Assembly (NCBI GenBank): GCA_910587275.1
Contig: CAJUMD010000141.1
Span: forward strand, 1 to 6,758
DNA length: 6,758 nucleotides
From: an uncultured Kineothrix sp.
GTDB lineage: Bacteria; Bacillota; Clostridia; Lachnospirales; Lachnospiraceae
Direction of reading: 5' to 3'
Made by a program: the position numbers and the translations under genes. Positions 1 to 6,443 of this stretch are shown piece after piece. Each line of letters begins with the position of its first letter. Position 1 is the first letter of the stretch. Below the pieces are notes generated by a model. It had not been told where the DNA came from and made no database searches. It was given only the letters and a program-made list of their open reading frames with translations.

Positions 1-35
1 TATTATACCAAAAATTTTAACCTCATACATATCTA

Positions 36-67
36 AAAAGCAGCGAAGATTTCTCTTCGCCACTTTT
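36..67 (-). terminator. Rho-independent terminator of the TnpV-like relic
   Basis: Positions 43-49 (GCGAAGA) pair perfectly with 54-60 (TCTTCGC) around the four-base loop 50-53. After a 2x2 internal mismatch the flanks 36-40 (AAAAG) and 63-67 (CTTTT) also pair. Read on the - strand the hairpin is followed by a T run (GCTTTTTAG), four bases after the TnpV stop codon at 71-73. This position and tail fit an intrinsic terminator for the - strand gene. Confidence 0.7.
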
Positions 68-70
68 GAT

Positions 71-280
71 TTATCGCACATAAATAATTTCCTCGTTCAC
101 AATCTCCCTCGCACAAGCCCTTATGTTACCTAGCCGCCCTGTCCATTCTAAGGCATTTTCTTCCTTTAGGCGTTCTGTTATGCCCTGTGCCTGTTTCATG
201 CCCTCTATGAGCCGTTCAAAGCGTTCCTGCGCCTGTCTGTCGATGTCGGCAAGGTAAGTGTTCAGTCTGCCACGCCACAC
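71..280 (-). pseudogene. tnpV: TnpV-like transposon protein, C-terminal fragment
   Basis: The readable part is about 69 residues and contains GRLNTYLADIDRQAQERFER, then GITERLKEENALEW, then NIRACAREIVNEEIIYVR. This pattern (GKLN-type start of a helical region, IDRQAQE, QGITExLKxEN, NNIRxxAxEIV, terminal IYV) is that of the C-terminal half of TnpV proteins. These are small helical proteins of unclear function carried by Clostridia transposons and integrative elements. Full TnpV proteins are about 110-125 residues, so roughly the first half is missing. No ATG opens this frame: the first possible start is a GTG at 278-280, and upstream the frame continues through unrelated codons to a stop at 311-313. 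Homology seems to begin at about 272, so a junction lies near 272-300, beside a small GC-rich palindrome (287-298). Its own terminator follows at 36-67. I read it as a relic of a mobile element. Confidence 0.72.
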
Positions 281-409
281 CGGACAGGCGGCTCCGCCGC
301 ATCGGAATATTCAAATGTAAAAATTCATCTTTTTGCGCTATGAAGAAAGAACAAATTGAGATGCTGAAATATTATAAGGAATTGAATATCATATAAAGAG
401 GTGTATAGT
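281..409. other. Junction and leader region; possible 18-codon mini-ORF
   Basis: This spacer joins the GC-rich TnpV relic to the AT-rich gene that starts at 410. It contains a short palindrome (GGCGG-CT-CCGCC, 287-298) at the presumed breakpoint. On the + strand an 18-codon ORF (340-396, MKKEQIEMLKYYKELNII) ends just before the ribosome binding site of the next gene. It lacks a ribosome binding site of its own and may be the tail of a lost upstream gene or chance. I found no convincing promoter here. Confidence 0.3.
397..403 (+). promoter_or_regulatory. Ribosome binding site that sets the start at 410
   Basis: AGAGGTG lies 6-13 bases before the ATG at 410 (eight bases between its end at about 401 and the start). 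No comparable site precedes the in-frame ATG at 478. It therefore supports 410 as the true start of the phage-like gene and exposes the frameshift between 410 and 478. Confidence 0.65.
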
Positions 410-864
410 ATGCAATTTGTGAAGATACATAATGAAGATGATATAAAAAATAACTTTTTTTACCTAAAGAGACGGATATGTTTGAAATTGATGCAGAAAA
501 TCTAATGGATGTTTTACATAAATTTCAAAACTACTACCGTGTAAGTAAAGAAACTATGTTTATAGAACATAATAATGAAATCATAGGAATTTATGGTATT
601 CGTAATGTAAATGATTTTACGGGTATCCCATGGCTTTTGACAATTGAAATGCCGGTAAAGTATATCAATTCTTTTCTCCGGTTTTCTTCTGATAAAATGA
701 AAGCGTTGCAAAAAGAATACATGATATTGTATAACTATACGTCAGAACAAAATAAAGTATCGCACCGGTGGTTAAGATATTTAGGTTTTACCATTGATGA
801 AGAAAATCCATTGGTAACACCGAATAAAAAAACTCTTTTTAAATTTGAATGGAGAAAGGAGTAG
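410..864 (+). pseudogene. Phage Gp13-like (GNAT-fold) protein, frameshifted
   Basis: Translation from ATG 410 gives MQFVKIHNEDDIKNNFFYL and leaves frame at the T run 455-461. One extra T there joins it to LPKETDMFEIDAENLMDV and the rest, giving an uninterrupted protein of about 151 residues. The longest unbroken ORF is 478-864 (128 codons from M of MFEID), which lacks a ribosome binding site. The C-terminal half carries an element like that of phage T7 Gp13/DUF2833 proteins: a long helix (SSDKMKALQKEYMILYNYTS), then HRWLRYLGFTIDEENP and a final LFKFEW strand, where the aromatic RWLxxLGF turn is characteristic. Those proteins have an acetyltransferase-like fold and occur in phage structural clusters; enzymatic activity is not assured. 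The gene is clearly AT-richer than its neighbours, consistent with transfer. It ends five bases before the ABC ATPase. Family assignment is from remembered patterns and is moderate; the frameshift is directly visible but could be a sequencing error. Confidence 0.55.
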
Positions 865-869
865 CTGCT

Positions 870-1627
870 ATGTCCGCACAATTATTATCCGCGCATAATC
901 TATATAAAGAGTACAAAAGCGGTGAAGGGATTTGTACTGCCGTTAATCATGTTGATTTGGAAATGATAAAGGGTGATTTCATTTCCATTGTCGGGACATC
1001 CGGTTCCGGAAAAAGCAGCCTGCTGTACCTTCTTTCTGGTATGCTGGATATGACATCGGGAGATGTGTGCTACATGGGTAAGAGTCTGTCCAAAATGTCG
1101 GACAGGCAGAAGGCTGATTACCGTGGAAAGGAAACCGGCTTTGTGTTCCAGGAAAATAATCTGTTGGAGGATATTACGGTATTCCGTAATGTGGCCTTGC
1201 CCGGATATTTATACCAAAAAAGAAAAGAAGCGGAGGAAAGGGCGGGTAAGTGGCTGGATTATATGGGTTTGGGGGATCAGAAAAGCAAATATCCTTCCCA
1301 ATTATCCGGAGGGCAGAAGCAAAGGGCTGCCATAGCGAGGGCGCTGATGAACCAAGCGAAAATCATTTTTTTGGATGAACCGACCGGAAGCCTTGATGCC
1401 GCAGCCAGTGAAAATATTTTGCGTTTGCTTGTCACATTAAACCAAAATGGGCAGGGTATTGTTATGGTAACGCATACATGGAAGCTGCCGCAAGGGGAAG
1501 CAAAGTATTACTGATAAAGGATGGCACCATTCATAAATTGTTGGTGCTTGGGAAGTATGAAGACGGAAAAAAGGAAGAAAGGGAAGCAAGACTGGAGCAT
1601 TTTTTACGGGAAGGGGAGAATCCATGA
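870..1627 (+). pseudogene. ABC transporter ATP-binding protein (MacB/BceA type), frameshifted near its C-terminus
   Basis: This is the ATPase of a MacB/LolD/BceA-type exporter; it would bind ATP and drive the FtsX-like permease encoded next. I chose the ATG at 870 because AAAGGAG (855-861) lies eight bases upstream; an upstream in-frame ATG (849) lies inside the previous gene. Visible motifs are Walker A GTSGSGKS (residues 42-49), Q-loop FVFQE with Q94, signature LSGGQ (145-149), Walker B IIFLDE (165-170, catalytic E170), D-loop SLD (174-176) and H-loop His202. Straight after VTH the frame runs into WKLPQGEAKYY and stops at 1512-1514 (214 residues). Adding one base after 1475 turns CAT-ACATGG into CAT-GACATGG and yields VTHDMEAAARGSKVLLIKDG plus a normal tail, ending at 1625-1627. 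That would make about 252 residues, a usual length, and would overlap the permease ATG by ATGA. The ORF as written lacks the final strand and helices. It could be a real lesion or a sequencing error. Confidence 0.88.
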
Positions 1628-2325
1628 AGGCAATTTTTGTATTGGTATTTTCCGGAATACGCCGGAAAAAAGTTCAAATGGGAGTATTTGCTGCAGGTTG
1701 TTTTTTATGTTCCTTTTTTCTGCTTGGTATGTTTGTCCTTAATTTTACATTGGATTTGTCCTTTGATACGGCATACGGAAAATTAGGTGCCCCCAATATG
1801 AATGCCGGCATTCAGGAGACAAAGGTCAGCGAAGACTCGTTGGAAGGGTTTCTTGGAGGGCTTGCCTATCTTCAAAGTTACAGAATAAGCAAATGTTATT
1901 TGGTAAATAATGTAAGCCTGCCCGGCCGAAACATGGATTTTGCCTTTATGGCGACATCTGCGGGACTGGAACCGGAAGAAGGCGGCGTCATAGTGAATAA
2001 TGCCGTTTATGGCGTGAATCCGGGTGATGAAATCGAAGTATTCATAAACGGACGCAGTATATCCTTACGGGTGGATTTTGTGGTGGAAGATGCGGTGAAC
2101 AGCGCCCCCGAATCCATGATTCCATATTTTTGGATTGGAAGGAGCGAACTGGAGGCGTTGACGGAGGGATACGGTAAGGGATCTTATTTGATAGAAATGC
2201 AGGCAGACAATGCAGAAAAGGGAGCGGAATGGTTTCTTACAGATTATGAAAAATATTATGGGCAGCCGTTTGACGGTGACTTTAAATCTTACCGTGACAT
2301 TAAGCGTTCTTATTTATTCGGTTAA
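1624..2325 (+). pseudogene. ABC transporter permease (FtsX/MacB-like), N-terminal part only
   Basis: The 233-residue product starts MKAIFVLVFSGIRRKKVQMG, a typical cytosolic lead-in of FtsX/MacB-type permeases, and has one membrane segment at about residues 18-42. Residues about 43-225 form a soluble, largely beta-rich domain like the MacB periplasmic/extracellular core, including GGVIVNNAVYGVNPGDEIEV, which resembles the conserved EVVINxxxAxxLGLKVGDxI element. Family members continue with three or more further membrane helices. Here the protein ends at SYRDIKRSYLFG, just where the second helix should begin, and no remaining permease sequence is found before the next gene at 2341. The start at 1624 overlaps the restored end of the ATPase gene (ATGA), so the two were translationally coupled. 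Such a fragment should not form a translocation channel. The simplest reading is an internal deletion that removed the permease core and whatever separated it from the M56 gene; a natural single-helix extracellular protein is possible but less likely. Confidence 0.72.
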
Positions 2326-2340
2326 ATTTGGAGGCCGTAA

Positions 2341-3387
2341 ATGGGGTTTACAGTTGGGACATTTGTGACAAATATGGTTTTTGGAAGTTTGATTTTCTGT
2401 GTTAGCGCAGCGTTCTTGGGACGGCAGGAATCCGTAAATAAACGGACGCTTCAGGCGGTATCGGTCTGCATGGTTCTTGGCATAGTCCGGATGCTGGTAC
2501 CCGTGGAATTCTTTTTTTTCCGTACGGTAGGTGTTCCGGTGATTTTACCGTATATGCATACTCTTTTAAAAATTCCGTTATTTGGCGGATACATGAATTT
2601 GAAGGAATTGCTGGTACTGGTATGGGTTGCCGGTTCACTGGTAAAAGGGTGGAAAATCTTACATAAATACCGGAATCTGAAAAAAATTCTGACGGCAGCG
2701 CCGGTAGTGCAGTCTAGGGAAATAACACAGATATTATCCGAAATGCATTTGAATGGGCAAAACATAAGGATTGTGAAACAGGAAGGCATATTTCCCTGTA
2801 TTGCGGGTTTGCGGCAGCCGGTGGTTTTGCTGCCAGACATGGATTTAAGCCGGGAAGAAATGTCGTATATCCTGAAACATGAATTGCTTCATTACACACA
2901 CCATCATTTATGGTTTAAAATGGCAGGGGAACTGATGGGCATTCTATATTGGTGGAATCCCATCATTGTAATTTTGCAGCGGCAGATTACTTTTATTACG
3001 GAAATAAAAGATGATATGGTACTGACATCATCCATGGAAGAACTGCAAAAAGTAAAATATTCCCAATGCCTGGTACGGGTGGCGAAGGAAACAGGTAATG
3101 GGAAAGCGGAATTTTTCCTTGGACTTGTGGAAAACGGCGCAGGGATGTTAAAGAAAAGGATTCTGTTTATATTGGGCGGGAATGGCAAAAATAAGCGGAA
3201 TGGGTTTGCGGTTGTGCTGCTGGTATTGGCACTGGTTTCGAATTGGCTGATTTTCGAACCACGTTATCCGATACCGGCGGAGTACCAAACTTATGATGAT
3301 TTGAAGGATTTCGTAAATGGTGTAATGTATAAGCGTTTGTTTAATTTATCTACCGGAGAATGGGCTTCGGATTGGATGCGGGCATGA
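2341..3387 (+). CDS. BlaR1/MecR1-type M56 membrane metallopeptidase
   Basis: This 348-residue membrane protein carries the zinc-peptidase motif of the M56 family: HELLH (residues 180-184) within ILKHELLHYTHHHLWFK, followed by a membrane helix with WWNP (204-207) and the likely third ligand in TEIKDDM (E211). The preceding FPCIAGLRQPVVLLP (151-165) is the conserved segment before the zinc site. Membrane segments lie at about 4-24, 37-60, 82-100, 187-210 and 281-296, so the catalytic loop is cytosolic and the tail extracellular. In BlaR1/MecR1 the outer domain senses a ligand and the peptidase then relieves repression by a BlaI/MecI protein. Here the outer tail is only about 50 residues with no penicillin-binding domain, so a beta-lactam sensor role is unlikely. 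No BlaI-type repressor gene is present in the window. GGAGG (2330-2334) lies six bases before the ATG. The last codons (about DWMRA) may belong to an adjoining repeat, so the 3' end may be altered. Confidence 0.82.
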   Translation: MGFTVGTFVTNMVFGSLIFCVSAAFLGRQESVNKRTLQAVSVCMVLGIVRMLVPVEFFFFRTVGVPVILPYMHTLLKIPLFGGYMNLKELLVLVWVAGSLVKGWKILHKYRNLKKILTAAPVVQSREITQILSEMHLNGQNIRIVKQEGIFPCIAGLRQPVVLLPDMDLSREEMSYILKHELLHYTHHHLWFKMAGELMGILYWWNPIIVILQRQITFITEIKDDMVLTSSMEELQKVKYSQCLVRVAKETGNGKAEFFLGLVENGAGMLKKRILFILGGNGKNKRNGFAVVLLVLALVSNWLIFEPRYPIPAEYQTYDDLKDFVNGVMYKRLFNLSTGEWASDWMRA

Positions 3388-3410
3388 ATTGACAGACACC
3401 CGTATATACT

Positions 3411-3575
3411 TTAGTTTCTGCGGAAAATAATACGGATAGGATGAGAACGTTTGTTTTGTTCCCGCGTGCAACAAGCCAAGTAGCCGCACTCGTGCGGATA
3501 TTTGGCGACTGCCGCGAGGGTCAATACCCCGCTGCTTGCAGCGGGGTTGTTGACTTTGTCCGCCTGCTCTGTCAT
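3411..3575 (-). CDS. Candidate 54-residue ORF across the hairpin block
   Basis: On the - strand this ORF begins MTEQADKVNNPAASSGVLTL and ends FRRN. It overlaps the stop of the preceding 54-codon ORF by ATGA, as coupled genes often do, but no good ribosome binding site is seen (only GGGAAG two bases before the ATG). Both strong hairpins lie inside it, which suggests that the DNA or RNA structure is what is conserved and that the ORF is incidental. I recognise no domain. Treat as doubtful. Confidence 0.22.
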   Translation of the reverse strand: MTEQADKVNNPAASSGVLTLAAVAKYPHECGYLACCTREQNKRSHPIRIIFRRN

Positions 3576-3736
3576 TCTTCCCATACTACATAGCAGTTTT
3601 TCCCGAAAAATGCAATGCCATATTTGTGTACCAATTCCAATGTACGGATACGGTCTGCTATCTTAAATTCCGTTACAAACACGGCTTTTCTCCCTGTGAC
3701 GGGGACGATGAATTGATGCGTACCCCTACTGCCCAT
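3572..3736 (-). CDS. Candidate small protein (54 aa), unknown function
   Basis: The ORF starts at an ATG inside the last codons of the SGNH-like gene (11-base overlap) and ends at TGA 3572-3574. AAGGTGG ends three bases before the ATG, close but usable for coupled translation. The product reads MGSRGTHQFIVPVTGRKAVF at its start and IRTLELVHKYGIAFFGKNCY plus VVWEE at its end. The mix of beta-prone and amphipathic segments and the ordinary amino-acid composition look coding, but I do not recognise a family. It may belong to the neighbouring repeat block and so be mobile-element debris carried behind the operon. It could also be a small third gene of the acyltransferase operon; nothing seen favours that. 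Confidence 0.4.
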   Translation of the reverse strand: MGSRGTHQFIVPVTGRKAVFVTEFKIADRIRTLELVHKYGIAFFGKNCYVVWEE

Positions 3737-4847
3737 AATCCACCTTAATCAAATCCACGTAAGGTTCCATATATTCTTCCACAATCCGGTAAGAAAGTCC
3801 GCGCATCCCGGACAGCCGTTCCATGTAATTTTCTTCCGTCAACCGGTACGCCGTATTTCCTGTAATAATCTGATCCGCCATAAAGCGGTTAATTTCCGGT
3901 GAAAAATGCAGCGTATCCATATAGTTTTCCAAATTGGTGATGATATCCGTTTCATCCTGGAAATAGTACATATCTACGTTTTCATAAGCGACCAGTGTAC
4001 CGATGGCCTGCTCCATATTGTAGAGATAGGCTTCCAGGTCGCCGGTACGGTACAGGTTATCCCAAAAAAGCATGGAATAGGCGGGGAAAAAAATCTTGAA
4101 CCGGGTTTCCGGGTGGTTTTCCACCTGTGCGCAAATCAGTTTGAGATTGGCGTCCAGCATATCCCGGTAAAAATCCGCTTCTTTCATGGGGGCGATTTCC
4201 GCTTTGCGCAGGTAAAGTCCCAATGCCATGTCCTGGTTAAATTCCTTCCACTGCGCCCAATTGTAAGAGTCATTTTCATCGTAATCCCCGATGAGGGAAT
4301 TGGCAATCATGTAAGGTATTTTCTCGAATAAAACCCCTTTATTAAAAAGATATTCCACGTCATTGAAATAATTTTTGTCATACAGGTACATGGGACAGCC
4401 CGTCAGTTCATAGGTGGGGGTGGCATCGGCGGCAAGGGAGGAAGTATCCATGCTGTAAAATACGTATTTCAAATCATGTTCCTCATATGCCGCGTCCAAA
4501 AGGTAACACAAATCCGCCGTGGCGCCGTAAGAGCGGATGGCTTTGACGGTCTTGCATTGGAAACCTTCGTTAAACCAGCCGTTGTAATAGTTTTCCGCCA
4601 CGGAGGAGCCGACGATGAGACTGTCATAATCAAAGGTGCGCAGGGAGCCGATGCACTGGTATTCCTTGTCGGTCAGCACTGCCTTTAAGCCAAACCATGG
4701 TTTGTGGTAGTGGAAAAAGGGATCGATGAGAATCACGGCGGCGGCAAGCGCCAACAGGAGCAGGACGGCCTGTACCAAAAACCCTTTTAAGAATTTCCGG
4801 TACTGCTCTTGCGGTATGTTTTGGTTTTTGGTGGAGGTATGCTGCAT
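3726..4847 (-). CDS. Membrane-anchored SGNH/GDSL-like partner of the MBOAT acyltransferase
   Basis: A 373-residue protein with a short cytosolic N-terminus, one membrane anchor at about residues 21-42 (KGFLVQAVLLLLALAAAVIL) and a large extracellular domain. It contains SLIVGSSVAEN (about 76-86), a GDS-type block I with the candidate nucleophile at S81/S82, and near the C-terminus MDTLHFS with D311 and H314 in the D-x-x-H spacing of SGNH hydrolases. This is the arrangement of DltD, AlgX/AlgJ and PatB-like proteins, which take an acyl group delivered by an MBOAT protein and place it on an extracellular polymer. I chose ATG 4847 because AAAGGA lies seven bases upstream; the in-frame ATG at 4889 (14 residues earlier) has only a weak, distant AAGG. 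The gene lies downstream of the MBOAT gene on the same strand (57-base gap) and ends at TAG 3726-3728. The acceptor polymer cannot be read from sequence; no dltA or dltC is present. Confidence 0.85.
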   Translation of the reverse strand: MQHTSTKNQNIPQEQYRKFLKGFLVQAVLLLLALAAAVILIDPFFHYHKPWFGLKAVLTDKEYQCIGSLRTFDYDSLIVGSSVAENYYNGWFNEGFQCKTVKAIRSYGATADLCYLLDAAYEEHDLKYVFYSMDTSSLAADATPTYELTGCPMYLYDKNYFNDVEYLFNKGVLFEKIPYMIANSLIGDYDENDSYNWAQWKEFNQDMALGLYLRKAEIAPMKEADFYRDMLDANLKLICAQVENHPETRFKIFFPAYSMLFWDNLYRTGDLEAYLYNMEQAIGTLVAYENVDMYYFQDETDIITNLENYMDTLHFSPEINRFMADQIITGNTAYRLTEENYMERLSGMRGLSYRIVEEYMEPYVDLIKVDYGQ

Positions 4848-4904
4848 GTTTCCATCCTTTCTGGGAAAGCGGCTGATAAAGGTTTCCATGCTATGTTTTG
4901 CCTT

Positions 4905-6401
4905 TTAAAAATTAAAATAAATAAACGTGCTGACCTGGGAAAAGGAAATGAGCGACCAAAGGAAAATAACCGTAATATACCAGCGGAAGCCGGAACCGTA
5001 ATGCGAGGATTCCACCATTTCCAAAGAATTTTTCCTGGTCAGTACAAAGGCACTGACCAGCAGGAGCAGCAGGACCAGTATCACATATGCCGTATTTAAC
5101 AGGTTTGGCGCGAACATGGTAATTGCCTGTTTGAAAACATAAAATTCCGGTATATCCATCTTCGCTGCCAGTTTATAAACATATCCCGTGTTTTTGAAGG
5201 AAAACAGGTTCTTAAACATTTGGAAAGCATAGGTCATGCTTTCGCTGCGGAAGAAGAACAGGGACAGGTTGAAAAAGGAAAAAGTAAAAAACCATCCCAG
5301 CCACCGGGGAATGTGGAACCGGGAGGGGATTTTTTCCATGCTGCCCCTGACACCCACGATGCCGAGGTTGTCCCAAACCACCAAAAGTCCCTGCATAATA
5401 CCCCATGCCACATATGTCCAGTTGGCGCCGTGCCACAGCCCGCTTAAGGCGAAGACCGCCATGGTATTGCATATGGTGCGTGCTTTTCCTTTTTTGCTGC
5501 CGCCCAAGGGGATGTACACATAGGTAATGAAAAAGCGGGAAAGCGTGATATGCCAGCGCTGCCATAACTCTTTCACCGAACATGCCTTATAGGGGGAGCG
5601 GAAATTTACCGGAAGTTCGATGTTAAACAGGTATCCAAGCCCCATTGCCATATCGCTGTAACCGCTGAAATCAAAGTAAATCTGGAAGGTATAGGCGAGG
5701 ATAACCAGCAGGGTGGATGGGCTGTCAAGGAAATAGGTCTGCTCAAAGCCGAAATTGGTAAGCAGTGCCAGCACGTCGGCGAGCAGCACCTTTTTCCCAA
5801 GCCCAAGTACGAACAGGGACAGTCCTTTTGCAAAATTGGCAGGGGAAAATCCCCGGTTGGCTTTATTCTCAAACTGCGGAAGGATTTCTTTATACAGTAC
5901 GATAGGCCCCGCTATAAGTTGGGGGAAAAAAGTAACAAACGTAAGGTAGTCCGTAAAGGAATAATGTTTCGCCGCCCCGGTGCAGCGGTCAATGATAAAA
6001 GACAACTGCTGGAACGTAAAAAAACTGATGCCAAGGGGCAGCAGGATATGTTTCAGGTTAAAATCGGAGCGGAACACATAGTTTATGTTTTCGATGAAAA
6101 AGTCAAAATACTTAAAATAAAACAGGATTCCCAAATTAACGGCAATGCCTGCCGCCAGTCCAATGTGCCGTGTCCGCTTTGTTTTGGAAAACTGCAGGGC
6201 ATAGCTTAAAAAAAAGTTCACCAGTATGCTGCCGATAATAACAAGCAGATAATACGTATTGAAATATCCGTAAAACCATAAGGACATTCCGGCAAGAAAC
6301 AGCTCTGCCAATTTGTAGCGTCCCAGTTTGTTCAGTCCGTACCAGCCAAGGAGAACGGCGGGCAGGAATAGAAAAATAAATAGGTAGGAGTTAAAAAGCA
6401 T
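4905..6401 (-). CDS. MBOAT-family O-acyltransferase (DltB/AlgI-like)
   Basis: A 498-residue polytopic membrane protein starting MLFNSYLFIFLFLPAVLLGW, the classic N-terminus of bacterial DltB/AlgI/PatA-type proteins. Family landmarks are TFVTFFPQLIAGPI (about 154-167), QIYFDFSGYSDMAMGLGYLF (about 240-259), WQRWHITLSRFF with H284 and LSGLWHGANWTYVAWG with H324. H324 matches the invariant catalytic histidine of the family, and H284 the second conserved one. Such proteins form a membrane channel through which an acyl group from a cytosolic donor is passed to an extracellular partner; here the partner is the SGNH-like protein encoded next. The ATG at 6401 is chosen because GGGAAAGG (6411-6418) lies nine bases upstream and it gives the family's usual start; the frame extends 12 codons further to an ATG at 6437, which lies within or just after the promoter. 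Length and motifs are intact. Likely substrate transfer is acetyl to an exopolysaccharide or wall polymer, or D-alanine if a DltA/DltC source exists elsewhere. Confidence 0.93.
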   Translation of the reverse strand: MLFNSYLFIFLFLPAVLLGWYGLNKLGRYKLAELFLAGMSLWFYGYFNTYYLLVIIGSILVNFFLSYALQFSKTKRTRHIGLAAGIAVNLGILFYFKYFDFFIENINYVFRSDFNLKHILLPLGISFFTFQQLSFIIDRCTGAAKHYSFTDYLTFVTFFPQLIAGPIVLYKEILPQFENKANRGFSPANFAKGLSLFVLGLGKKVLLADVLALLTNFGFEQTYFLDSPSTLLVILAYTFQIYFDFSGYSDMAMGLGYLFNIELPVNFRSPYKACSVKELWQRWHITLSRFFITYVYIPLGGSKKGKARTICNTMAVFALSGLWHGANWTYVAWGIMQGLLVVWDNLGIVGVRGSMEKIPSRFHIPRWLGWFFTFSFFNLSLFFFRSESMTYAFQMFKNLFSFKNTGYVYKLAAKMDIPEFYVFKQAITMFAPNLLNTAYVILVLLLLLVSAFVLTRKNSLEMVESSHYGSGFRWYITVIFLWSLISFSQVSTFIYFNF

Positions 6402-6443
6402 GTTACGGTACCTTTCCCTGTCTTTTGCATTTCCCAATAGTAT

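Larger units (their letters stand above)
3388..3736. repeat. Hairpin-rich intergenic block, candidate dispersed repeat
   Basis: About 340 bases between the M56 stop and the 3' end of the - strand operon hold no large gene. The block contains two consecutive strong hairpins. The first (3475-3506) pairs GCCAAGTA with TATTTGGC outside and CCGCAC with GTGCGG inside. The second (3520-3554) pairs GTCAATACCCCGCTG with CAGCGGGGTTGTTGAC around a CTTG loop, with one bulged base. Neither is followed by a T run, so they are not ordinary terminators. The composition is more GC-rich than the M56 gene. From memory, similar hairpin blocks recur in Lachnospiraceae genomes, but I could not check that; it may be a REP-like or mobile-element remnant. 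Confidence 0.5.

Noticed and set aside
450..470. Programmed -1 ribosomal frameshift at the T7 tract
   Set aside because: In the zero frame the tract reads AAC TTT TTT TAC, which is not a proper X-XXY-YYZ heptamer, and I see no downstream stimulatory hairpin. A lesion or transcriptional slippage fits better.
2402..3188. Several - strand ORFs opposite the M56 gene
   Set aside because: They are antisense to a gene with a clear zinc-peptidase motif and membrane helices, have no ribosome binding sites and give low-complexity Cys/Pro-rich products.
2341..3387. BlaR1 beta-lactam sensor
   Set aside because: The protein lacks the C-terminal penicillin-binding domain, and no BlaI-type repressor or beta-lactamase is present.
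3520..3554. Intrinsic terminator for the M56 gene or for the - strand operon
   Set aside because: The stem is strong but neither side has a U-tract (TTTGTCC on +, GACCCTCG on -).
3906..4331. 141-codon + ORF opposite the SGNH-like gene
   Set aside because: It is the complement of a well-supported gene with D-x-x-H and GSS motifs and has no ribosome binding site or recognisable domain.
5212..5872. Alternative-frame ORFs on both strands within the MBOAT gene
   Set aside because: The MBOAT frame carries all family motifs uninterrupted; the others are shadows.
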